Assembly: GCA_002734085.1 (NCBI GenBank) | Contig: NVXV01000012.1 | Coordinates: 1-64,000 of the forward strand | Source of the DNA: Fluviicola sp. | GTDB taxonomy: Bacteria; Bacteroidota; Bacteroidia; Flavobacteriales_D; Crocinitomicaceae | Length of the DNA: 64,000 nt | Direction: 5' to 3' | Part shown: in pieces, positions 17,117-24,499 of the stretch | Position numbering within the stretch: position 1 is the stretch's first letter | Layout of the letters: the number at the start of each line of letters is the position of its first letter | Position numbers and translations under genes: made by a program | Notes under the pieces: model-generated | Database searches by the model: none | Told to the model about the DNA's origin: nothing | The model's input: the letters and a program-made list of their open reading frames with translations, nothing else

Positions 17117-17727
17117 TGAAGTGGATATTACTCATATTCTTCTCTTTGATATTGTCTATTAATGTATATAGCCAATCTAATATTACTGTACAATATTTTG
17201 GATTAACTGCACATCCTTTTGGCGACTACACAGCTGAAATACAGCCTTACAAATTAGACAAAAAAGCGCGACTCGTAGCCAATTTTGGAGGATACATCTC
17301 CTACGAAAAACTTGTTTGGTATGACATACTTTCTGTAAGAATAAAGCAAGGAATTTTTTCGGATTGTTCAGCAGGTTTTATGGGCGTTTCACATATAGGG
17401 GTTAACGTAAGATTATGGGGGAACCAAAAACATCGCCTTAGTTTTGCTATTGGTCCTGCATTAGTATATCGCAATAGCTGGAATAGATTTGGAATTTATG
17501 AAAATAGAGGGTACTGGAATGAAAGAGAAATATATTCTCAACCTACGCAATACAAAACAGTATTGTACGCCTGTGAATTTGAATATAATTATATGATCTC
17601 TGAAAAAGTTGATTTATCTGTTGGGTTTGTTCCTGGATTTCCAAACGCTCTAGCTTTATCCGTTGGTGCCAAATTTTGGTTGAATAAAGATTTTAACCCA
17701 AGAATCAAATTAGTTCGACGTAAGTAA
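17116..17727 (+). CDS. exported beta-rich protein coupled to the CFI-box gene
   Basis: 203 residues with a signal peptide (MKWILLIFFSLILSINVYSQ) and alternating hydrophobic/aromatic strands (for example LSFAIGPALVY, VDLSVGFVPGF, LALSVGAKFWL) ending in a charged tail. The pattern suggests a small outer-membrane barrel, but I cannot name a family. Starts on the last base of the CFI-box gene's stop codon and probably shares its function and transcript. Confidence 0.7.
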   Translation: MKWILLIFFSLILSINVYSQSNITVQYFGLTAHPFGDYTAEIQPYKLDKKARLVANFGGYISYEKLVWYDILSVRIKQGIFSDCSAGFMGVSHIGVNVRLWGNQKHRLSFAIGPALVYRNSWNRFGIYENRGYWNEREIYSQPTQYKTVLYACEFEYNYMISEKVDLSVGFVPGFPNALALSVGAKFWLNKDFNPRIKLVRRK

Positions 17728-17728
17728 T

Positions 17729-18109
17729 TTAATCCATTAAAAATATCGTTTCAGGCTGTGGTTTTATCGCTTTTCGAATAATTTTCTTATCTCCTTTTCT
17801 CTGTAACTGCCACTCTTCAACAACCCCGTTATCTAAAGCTACGATCAATGTGTAATATTGATCCGTTTTCGCTTTAACAGTATATGAACCTCTTATCACT
17901 TGCTTTGGCGTCGTAAGCCACAAAACGTTGTACTCCAACTTTAAATCTAATTCAGCTTCTGGAACTTCAATAGCGTCACCATTGATCTGAACCTTATAAG
18001 CCTCTTGTTTTGCAGAGTATTCACCCAAATAGCGCTTAGGAAAAGGATTGTTCCCCAAAAAACATGAGGTACAAATCAAAATGAGTGAAAAAATGGCAAT
18101 TCGCTGCAT
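17729..18109 (-). CDS. small lipoprotein, unknown function
   Basis: 126 residues; hydrophobic leader ending in the lipobox CTSC, so a lipoprotein after cleavage. The rest is a compact beta-rich domain without recognisable motifs. It converges on the preceding gene with one intervening base and is transcribed away from thyA. Confidence 0.7.
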   Translation of the reverse strand: MQRIAIFSLILICTSCFLGNNPFPKRYLGEYSAKQEAYKVQINGDAIEVPEAELDLKLEYNVLWLTTPKQVIRGSYTVKAKTDQYYTLIVALDNGVVEEWQLQRKGDKKIIRKAIKPQPETIFLMD

Positions 18110-18124
18110 ATGTTCTTCTTTTGA

Positions 18125-18205
18125 GATGTTAGACTTTAGATGTTAGACAATAGACCTAACTTAAGTCTAATGTCTTTCCACTAACATCTATTATCTTCTA
18201 ACATA
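18125..18205. repeat. cluster of short direct and inverted repeats
   Basis: Two direct copies of ATGTTAGAC (from 18126 and 18140) face inverted or related copies GTCTAATGT, CTAACATCT and TCTAACAT. The remainder of 18110-18357 is AT-rich and holds no supportable ORF. It could form alternative hairpins between the lipoprotein gene and thyA. Confidence 0.55.
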
Positions 18206-18357
18206 CTTTAATATTAATTCAAACTATTTAGTTCGACTTCGAAAGTAAACAAATTATGCAAATTTCGAAAGTTTTTCACATTTGAACCTCTTTCATCAAC
18301 AACGTGTAATTTGTTCAAATAATTGAAGTAATTTTAGTTTTTCAATTCGTAAAGATC

Positions 18358-19152
18358 ATGGAGCAATATCATAAATTATTACAACATATAATAGACAACG
18401 GTGTAGACCGCGGAGACAGAACCGGAACTGGAACTCGTTCTGTATTTGGTTATCAAATGCGGTTTGATTTGGAAGACGGATTTCCTTGTGTGACTACTAA
18501 AAAGCTACACCTCCGCTCTATCATCCACGAACTTTTATGGTTTATCAGTGGCGATACAAATATCAAATATTTAAAAGACAATAAAGTCTCTATTTGGGAT
18601 GAATGGGCGGATGAAAATGGTAATTTAGGCCCAGTTTATGGTCATCAGTGGCGTTCCTGGCCAGATGAAAATGGCGGAACGATTGATCAGATTTCAAACT
18701 TGGTTGAGCAGCTTAAAAACAATCCAAATTCCAGAAGACATATTGTTAGTGCCTGGAATGTGGCGGATATTGAAAAGATGGCTTTACCGCCATGTCATTG
18801 TTTATTCCAGTTTTTTGTGGCTGACGGAAAACTGAGCTGCCAATTGTATCAACGATCAGCAGACACTTTTCTAGGTGTTCCTTTTAATATTGCCAGCTAT
18901 GCACTTTTCACAATGATGTTGGCACAAGTTTGTGGACTTAAACCAGGAGAATTCATTCATACGTTTGGTGATGCGCACTTGTATTCCAATCATTTTGAAC
19001 AAACGAAATTACAACTATCAAGAGATCACCGACCTTTACCAACGATGAAGATTAATCCAGATGTAAAGGATATTTTCAGCTTTACGTACGAGGATTTTGA
19101 ATTATTGAATTACGATCCGCACCCAACGATTAAAGCACCAATCGCTGTATAA
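18358..19152 (+). CDS. thyA: thymidylate synthase
   Basis: 264 residues, identical in length to E. coli ThyA. It methylates dUMP to dTMP using methylene-tetrahydrofolate and yields dihydrofolate. Catalytic Cys146 lies in [11 protein letters not shown]; the dUMP-binding RRHIVSAWN and QLYQRSAD motifs and the C-terminal Val are present. First gene of a tight thyA-folA-topB cluster; the DHFR encoded 10 bases downstream regenerates the folate it oxidises. Confidence 0.98.
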   Translation: MEQYHKLLQHIIDNGVDRGDRTGTGTRSVFGYQMRFDLEDGFPCVTTKKLHLRSIIHELLWFISGDTNIKYLKDNKVSIWDEWADENGNLGPVYGHQWRSWPDENGGTIDQISNLVEQLKNNPNSRRHIVSAWNVADIEKMALPPCHCLFQFFVADGKLSCQLYQRSADTFLGVPFNIASYALFTMMLAQVCGLKPGEFIHTFGDAHLYSNHFEQTKLQLSRDHRPLPTMKINPDVKDIFSFTYEDFELLNYDPHPTIKAPIAV

Positions 19153-19162
19153 GCAAATAAAT

Positions 19163-19666
19163 ATGGAATTATCTTTAATTGTAGCAATGGGGAAACACCG
19201 AGAAATCGGTAAAGACAATGATTTGCTTTGGCACTTACCCAGAGATATGAAGTTTTTTAAAGAAACAACTTTGGGCCATACGGTTGTGATGGGTAGAAAA
19301 AACTGGGAATCTATTCCAGAGCGTTTTCGTCCTTTAACGGAACGTCAGAATATCGTACTTACTCGAAATGAAGATTTTGAAGCGGAAGGAGCAATTGTCA
19401 TTCACGACTTTGACGAATTATCAAGTGTTGCCGAAAGTAACAACGATAAAAAATGTTTTATCATCGGGGGCGCTCAAGTATATGATATCGCACTTAAATC
19501 TGGTCAGGTGAACGAAATGTACGTTACAGAGGTAGACGAAACATTCGAAGCAGATACTTATTTTCCTTTCGTCGATTCAAGTGGGTGGAATGTTGAGGTA
19601 GTTTTAGAACACGAAGCGGACGATAAAAATCCTTATTCATTTCGAGTAAAACGTTTTTGGAGATAA
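19163..19666 (+). CDS. folA: dihydrofolate reductase
   Basis: 167 residues. Reduces dihydrofolate to tetrahydrofolate with NADPH. Acidic active-site residue Asp28 in LLWHLPRDMKFFK, the cofactor motifs VVMGRKNWESIP and FIIGGAQVYD, and the TEVDETFEADTYFP C-terminal region are all intact. Sits 10 bases after thyA, the usual functional pairing. This is the chromosomal trimethoprim target. Confidence 0.97.
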   Translation: MELSLIVAMGKHREIGKDNDLLWHLPRDMKFFKETTLGHTVVMGRKNWESIPERFRPLTERQNIVLTRNEDFEAEGAIVIHDFDELSSVAESNNDKKCFIIGGAQVYDIALKSGQVNEMYVTEVDETFEADTYFPFVDSSGWNVEVVLEHEADDKNPYSFRVKRFWR

Positions 19667-19676
19667 CATAACGCCT

Positions 19677-21809
19677 ATGAAAGTCTGTGTAGCCGAGAAA
19701 CCAAGTGTAGCAAAAGATATAGCCAATGTAATTGGAGCTACACAGCGTAAAGATGGCTACTATGAAGGTAATGGATATCAAGTTTCTTGGACTTACGGAC
19801 ATCTGTGTACGTTGAAAGAACCCAAAGATTACGTAGATGAATGGAAATATTGGAATTTACGTTACTTACCCATGGTTCCTTCCAAATTTGGAATAAAAGT
19901 AATCGAAGACGAAGGAATTCAGAGGCAGTTCAACATTGTAAAACGATTGGTCGAAAATGCTACTGAAGTTATAAATTGCGGTGATGCCGGCCAAGAGGGA
20001 GAAGTGATTCAGCGATGGGTTTTACTAAAATCAAAATGTAAAGTTCCCATCAAACGACTTTGGATTAGTTCCTTAACGGAAGAGGCAATCAAAGAAGGTT
20101 TTGCCAATTTAAAAGAAGGGGAGAAATTCAATAACCTCTACGCTGCTGGAAGTGCCAGAGCGATTGGCGATTGGCTTTTAGGAATCAATGCTACACGACT
20201 GTTTACCAAGAAATTCGGACAACAAAAACAAGTGCTTTCCATTGGTCGCGTTCAAACACCAACTTTAGCAATGATTGTCAACAGACAACTGGAAATTGAC
20301 AATTTTAAACCACAAGATTATTGGGAACTCAGAACGGTTTATCGCGATACGGAATTTAATTCTGTTTTGGGTAAAATCAAAAAGGAAGAAAAGGCGAATT
20401 ACGCATTAGAAAAAATAAAAGAAGAACCGTTTGAGATTACTTCGTTCGAACAAAAAGAAGGAAAAGAAAAACCGCCACGTTTGTTTGACTTGACAGCATT
20501 GCAAGTTGAAGCCAATAAGAAAAATGGTTTTTCAGCGGATCAAACATTAAAGCACATTCAAAGTCTTTACGAGAAAAAACTAGTGACTTACCCACGTGTG
20601 GATACGACTTACTTACCAGATGATGTGTACCCTAAAATCCCTGCAATTCTAAAAGGACTTCAGTATTTTAAGGAACTTACTGCGCCTCTTTTAGAAGCAA
20701 AAATCAGGAAGAGCAAACAAGTATTTGACAATAAAAAAGTAACAGACCACCACGCAATAATTCCAACTGGAGTGACTCCAAGTGGGATTACACCTGATGA
20801 GCAAAAGGTATACAATACTGTAACGAAAAGGTTTATTGCTGTCTTTTATCCGGATTGTACGGTGAGTAATACGACCGTTTTAGGAGAAGTTCTTAAACTC
20901 GAATTTAAAGCTACAGGGAAACAAATTCTTGAGCCTGGATGGAGAGCCGTTTACGATGCGGATAAAAAGAAAACCAAAGATCAAGACGAAAAATTAATGC
21001 CCGTTTTTGAGAAAGGGGAAAAAGGTCCGCACGAACCACGTGTTGATAAAAAGACCACTACTCCACCGAAACCATTTACGGAAGCGACTTTACTTCGTGC
21101 AATGGAAACCGCAGGAAAACAAGTAGACGATGAAGAAATGCGCGAGTTACTAAAAGACAATGGGATTGGTCGACCATCAACACGTGCAAATATTATAGAA
21201 ACCTTATTTCGAAGAAGATATATTGAGCGCAATCGTAAATCGATTTTAGCCACACAAACGGGTGTAGACCTCATCCAAATTATAGACAACGAAACGCTAA
21301 AATCGCCTCAACTTACTGGTGATTGGGAACGCAAATTACGATTGATTGAAAAAGGGGAATTTCAACCCGATCAATTTAAAAAAGAGTTGGTGGAAATGGT
21401 GGTTGGCTTGACCAATGAAGTGCTTTTCAACTCCAAACAGAAATCCATCACGCTGATTGATGACTCGAAAAAACCTGCCCGTCCGGCAGGCGGGGAGGAG
21501 AAACCGAAAAAGAAAAGAGCGGCTTCGAAAAAAGTAGATATCACAACCTTAGACTGTCCAAAATGTAAACAAGTGAAACTCATCAAAGGGAAAAATGCTT
21601 ACGGTTGTGCGGATTATAAAAATGGTTGTAAGTTTGTTTTACCATTCAAGTTCATGGGCAAAAAACTAACCTCAAAACAACTTTCCGACTTAATTGAAAA
21701 AGGAAAAACAACAAAAATAAAAGGATTTCAAGTACCTGGCAGCGAAGAAAAGCAAGATGGAAAACTCGAAATGACCGAAGACTTTAATATTACTTTAAAT
21801 CAACAATAG
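19677..21809 (+). CDS. topB: DNA topoisomerase III (type IA)
   Basis: 710 residues. Toprim domain at the N-terminus (MKVCVAEKPSVAKDIA, CGDAGQEGE), then the type IA core with the catalytic tyrosine in VTYPRVDTTYLPDD and the GIGRPSTRANIIE motif. The C-terminus has a zinc-ribbon-like segment (DCPKCK ... GCADYKNGCKF). It relaxes and decatenates DNA via a 5'-phosphotyrosine link. The hinge before the ribbon contains KPARPAGGEEKPKKKRA, encoded by a GC-rich palindrome unlike the surrounding DNA. Starts 10 bases after folA. Confidence 0.95.
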   Translation: MKVCVAEKPSVAKDIANVIGATQRKDGYYEGNGYQVSWTYGHLCTLKEPKDYVDEWKYWNLRYLPMVPSKFGIKVIEDEGIQRQFNIVKRLVENATEVINCGDAGQEGEVIQRWVLLKSKCKVPIKRLWISSLTEEAIKEGFANLKEGEKFNNLYAAGSARAIGDWLLGINATRLFTKKFGQQKQVLSIGRVQTPTLAMIVNRQLEIDNFKPQDYWELRTVYRDTEFNSVLGKIKKEEKANYALEKIKEEPFEITSFEQKEGKEKPPRLFDLTALQVEANKKNGFSADQTLKHIQSLYEKKLVTYPRVDTTYLPDDVYPKIPAILKGLQYFKELTAPLLEAKIRKSKQVFDNKKVTDHHAIIPTGVTPSGITPDEQKVYNTVTKRFIAVFYPDCTVSNTTVLGEVLKLEFKATGKQILEPGWRAVYDADKKKTKDQDEKLMPVFEKGEKGPHEPRVDKKTTTPPKPFTEATLLRAMETAGKQVDDEEMRELLKDNGIGRPSTRANIIETLFRRRYIERNRKSILATQTGVDLIQIIDNETLKSPQLTGDWERKLRLIEKGEFQPDQFKKELVEMVVGLTNEVLFNSKQKSITLIDDSKKPARPAGGEEKPKKKRAASKKVDITTLDCPKCKQVKLIKGKNAYGCADYKNGCKFVLPFKFMGKKLTSKQLSDLIEKGKTTKIKGFQVPGSEEKQDGKLEMTEDFNITLNQQ
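21474..21495. repeat. GC-rich palindrome inside topB
   Basis: A palindromic 22-bp stretch (stem CCTGCC with GGCAGG around CGTCC, then CGGGG) far richer in GC than the rest of the gene. It stays in frame and encodes the Pro-Ala-Gly insertion in the topB hinge. It resembles dispersed repetitive extragenic-type palindromes, here located inside a CDS. Confidence 0.6.
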
Positions 21810-21810
21810 C

Positions 21811-22479
21811 ATGATACGTTTTATAGGATTTTTACTATTACTTGCAGTTTTTATTCTTCAGCACAACAACGTTGAATCGCTGGGATTAACGATTGGTTTA
21901 AATCATACTTATTCTAAACTACTTCCCTATTTTATCCAATTTTTAACCGTTTGTTTTTCAGTCTACCAAGCTAACAAATCATTCCTCCAAGACAAATCCC
22001 GTGGACTTAAAAAAGCGGCAAGCATCTTTATATTAGTCGCAGGCTGTGGTATTGCTTTTGCGTTCCACCCAATCTACGAAGGAGATTTCACCAACACCTA
22101 TCGAAAAGTCATTCTTTCCAGTGAAAAATCAAAAACTTTCGACACAGGTCTCACAATGATTGCACTTCCAGGCTGTGAATTCTGTTTAGCACGAAGAGAA
22201 GAACTCAACGAATTTAAAAAGCACCATCCATCCATCGAAGTGAGCGTTTTAATCATTAACAACGACCAACTTGCATTGGAAGAATACAAAGAAACATTGT
22301 CAGAAAACATCAATGTTAAACTAGCTAATGATTTAGCTGCGTTGAAGATGGCTATTAAAGGAAGTTATCCTGCGTTTTTCTTTAAAGCATCTGCAGACAC
22401 GCAAGAATTAATTCATTGGACGAATAATGAGTTTGGAGTTACTGCCATGGATTTTATTGTTGGGGAGAGTGAGGAGTGA
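21811..22479 (+). CDS. membrane protein with thioredoxin-like CxxC domain
   Basis: 222 residues. Three likely membrane helices in the first 90 residues (about 2-16, 36-52 and 70-87), then a thioredoxin-like domain with GCEFC (Cys122, Cys125) after the strand TMIALP and a cis-proline candidate at Pro187 (GSYPAFFF). The fold and motif suggest membrane-tethered disulfide exchange on the periplasmic side. I do not recognise a named family. Begins 2 bases after the topB stop, so it ends the thyA-folA-topB transcript. Confidence 0.7.
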   Translation: MIRFIGFLLLLAVFILQHNNVESLGLTIGLNHTYSKLLPYFIQFLTVCFSVYQANKSFLQDKSRGLKKAASIFILVAGCGIAFAFHPIYEGDFTNTYRKVILSSEKSKTFDTGLTMIALPGCEFCLARREELNEFKKHHPSIEVSVLIINNDQLALEEYKETLSENINVKLANDLAALKMAIKGSYPAFFFKASADTQELIHWTNNEFGVTAMDFIVGESEE

Positions 22480-22534
22480 CGTTATTGACCAAAATGATTT
22501 TATGTTCAGCTCAGATGTTTTTCAATAAGCCAAT

Positions 22535-22858
22535 TTACAGCTGAAATTTTTTAACTTCTGATGTTTTTATATTAAAATAGCAGTTTATGTTGTGTCGCTT
22601 TAAGTCAAAGCCTTCCATAAACATAGAGTAAATAAGTTCACCATTTGATATATATTCGCCTATTTTGTACTCTACGATATGCTTCAAACCATATGAAGAA
22701 TAAGTTTTGTTAATAGACTTACTTTTAGAGAAATTTTCTGATAAGAAAGATCGAATTAATTTCACAGTTTTGTTATTCAAAAATGGAGACTCATCAAATG
22801 ATTGAAGCTCATCGTCAAATCCGTTTAACTTGAGACCATTTAAAATAGATTTATTCAT
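22535..22858 (-). CDS. small protein with SYGLKH motif
   Basis: 107 residues, soluble. The segment SSYGLKHIVEYKIGEYISNG followed by ELIYSMFMEGF resembles small proteins I associate with mobile or accessory DNA in Bacteroidota, but I cannot assign a function. Last gene of the minus-strand accessory block, 131 bases after the ART-like gene. Confidence 0.6.
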   Translation of the reverse strand: MNKSILNGLKLNGFDDELQSFDESPFLNNKTVKLIRSFLSENFSKSKSINKTYSSYGLKHIVEYKIGEYISNGELIYSMFMEGFDLKRHNINCYFNIKTSEVKKFQL

Positions 22859-22989
22859 AATATTTTGAGGTTAAAAAAGTTTGAGTAGAATAAAACGACC
22901 ATTTAAAATATACAAGTTATTAGCTAAAAATACATAAAAATCTCCTTTTAACTCAGAATCTCTCTATTTTTGTTTTAGATTATTAATCT

Positions 22990-23709
22990 TTAAACGTTTT
23001 TATATTCAATCAATTTATATTCAAAATTCCTTTCTTCGATACTTCCACTAAACTCTATCTCATAAACTTCGCATCGTTCGATTTCTATGGATTTTTTTAA
23101 TCCAAAGTTCATATATTGAAAATTAAAGAATTTATCTTTTTCAGTCATTTTATCAAAATGTTCATTTAGAAATTCGATGAATTCCTCTCCATCATATCCG
23201 TTTTCTTGAATTATATTATTTTTCTCGACTCTTTTAGTCTTTATTAATAAAGGTCTTATTTTCTCAATTTCTATTTTTTCAATTCCGTAATAGTTTAGGT
23301 CTTCTGGAATATTTATATATACATTATTTTTAAGTAATAATTGATACAAATCATAACTTCTCTGCAATATTTCACTACCAATTCTATTCGTGACGGAATA
23401 CGTTAATGCTTTAATTTCAGATAATGAAACATATATATTTTCATGTCTATAATTTAAAGCCACCTCTTTCTGATTCTCTCTCTTAACAAGTAAGTCAGTC
23501 TGTCTAATCATGGCTAAAGTTGTTTCTCTCATTAAAAGATTATATTTTTCTTCATTAAATAATATGTTCTCGCATTGACCATAAATAAATTTTAGCAATT
23601 CAAGATTTTTGAATTTTAAATTTGGATTTATTCCACCTAAACCATTTTTTAAAATTGATTCAATAAATAAAGATGAAGTTCCGTGGTAAAATTCGTATTT
23701 TCTCTGCAT
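22990..23709 (-). CDS. ADP-ribosyltransferase (PARP)-like fold protein, tentative
   Basis: 239 residues, no signal peptide. The N-terminus FYHGTSSLFIESILKNGL (His9) resembles the first strand and helix of H-Y-E ADP-ribosyltransferases such as PARPs. A second block, NIYVSLSEIKALTYS (Tyr93), matches the IYxS/A...A...Y segment that supplies the tyrosine. A helical insert (about 35-88) separates them. The third catalytic position is not certain; CEVYEIEF near the C-terminus is a candidate. If correct, it would modify protein or nucleic acid with ADP-ribose from NAD+, as toxins and some phage-defence effectors do. This is motif-level inference only. Confidence 0.5.
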   Translation of the reverse strand: MQRKYEFYHGTSSLFIESILKNGLGGINPNLKFKNLELLKFIYGQCENILFNEEKYNLLMRETTLAMIRQTDLLVKRENQKEVALNYRHENIYVSLSEIKALTYSVTNRIGSEILQRSYDLYQLLLKNNVYINIPEDLNYYGIEKIEIEKIRPLLIKTKRVEKNNIIQENGYDGEEFIEFLNEHFDKMTEKDKFFNFQYMNFGLKKSIEIERCEVYEIEFSGSIEERNFEYKLIEYKNV

Positions 23710-24071
23710 TTTCTTGTTTGAGTTTAACGGTATTTTATAAGTTTAGTTCGTTATTTAACTACTTAAATAAATATAAATGGAATAAAAAATCCCTAATTAT
23801 TTTATCAATTAGACTTGCAGTAGCAATTAACTTTATACGGTGTTACCCATTGACTTTATTTCAATTCTTTTAATAGTTCCTCTGCTAACTCACTGTATTC
23901 TTGCCTTAAGTTAAATGTCTTTTGCTCAATGATTATCAGGACGATACAAGCTAAAAGTAGTAGCGATAGAAAGTACTTAGCTATAATAATTATAAACCTA
24001 TTCTAAAAAATTTAAGATTTTTCGAAATATACCTGACCAAACCATTACTTTCAAACATTATTGAAACGTTT
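23710..24071. other. 362-bp AT-rich gap with one start-less ORF
   Basis: Very AT-rich, with no clear promoter. The only coding-like content is a minus-strand frame at 23856-24002, described separately. The plus-strand frame overlapping 23673-23873 looks like chance. Confidence 0.5.
23856..24002 (-). pseudogene. small membrane-peptide frame lacking a standard start
   Basis: Between an in-frame TAG (just above 24002) and a TAA (23856-23858), the minus strand encodes about 48 residues: a hydrophobic helix (FIIIIAKYFLSLLLLACIVL) followed by an amphipathic charged helix ending EELLKELK. There is no ATG, GTG or TTG before the helix; only ATA/ATT codons are available. Either a decayed gene, a rare-start gene or chance. 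Confidence 0.3.
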
Positions 24072-24386
24072 TTATTTTACAATTTTTTCTATATCAGAAA
24101 ACATTGCTTTAATCGGGGCATATTCACATTCTGAATTTTTAACATCATAAACCGATTTACCAGTACCATTAACACAATAAATTTTATTGCTTTTATCAAT
24201 CCAATAACACCAACTATCATCTACAATAACAGCGGTTCCATTTTCGATCTCTCCAATTTTCACTTCATTGAAAGGTAACTCATTACCAATTTTTGCTTTT
24301 AGTAATTCTGTAATTCTTTCTTTTTCTGTTTGTTCTCCACAAGAGACAACAATAATAGCTGTTAACAGTAATAGAATTCTTTTCAT
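24072..24386 (-). CDS. small lipoprotein, unknown function
   Basis: 104 residues with a typical lipoprotein leader (MKRILLLLTAIIVVSCGEQ; lipid-acceptor Cys16). The mature part is charged, contains DDSWCYWIDKSNKIYCVNG and ends in EKIVK. No family recognised. Lies 113 bases downstream of the large exported protein and on the same strand. Confidence 0.65.
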   Translation of the reverse strand: MKRILLLLTAIIVVSCGEQTEKERITELLKAKIGNELPFNEVKIGEIENGTAVIVDDSWCYWIDKSNKIYCVNGTGKSVYDVKNSECEYAPIKAMFSDIEKIVK

Positions 24387-24499
24387 ATTAAAAAGTTTTA
24401 TGAGTTTACTTAAACGCAGAATGCTACAAAATTACAATTAATTTCCCAAAACTTCGTTCACTGAGAATTGAATGCTAGACCTGTTATGTCTTCGCCCAT

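Noticed and set aside
23673-23873. 66-residue plus-strand frame opposite the start of the ART-like gene
   Set aside because: Overlaps the 5' end of a better-supported gene and continues into AT-rich sequence with no motif; judged to be chance.
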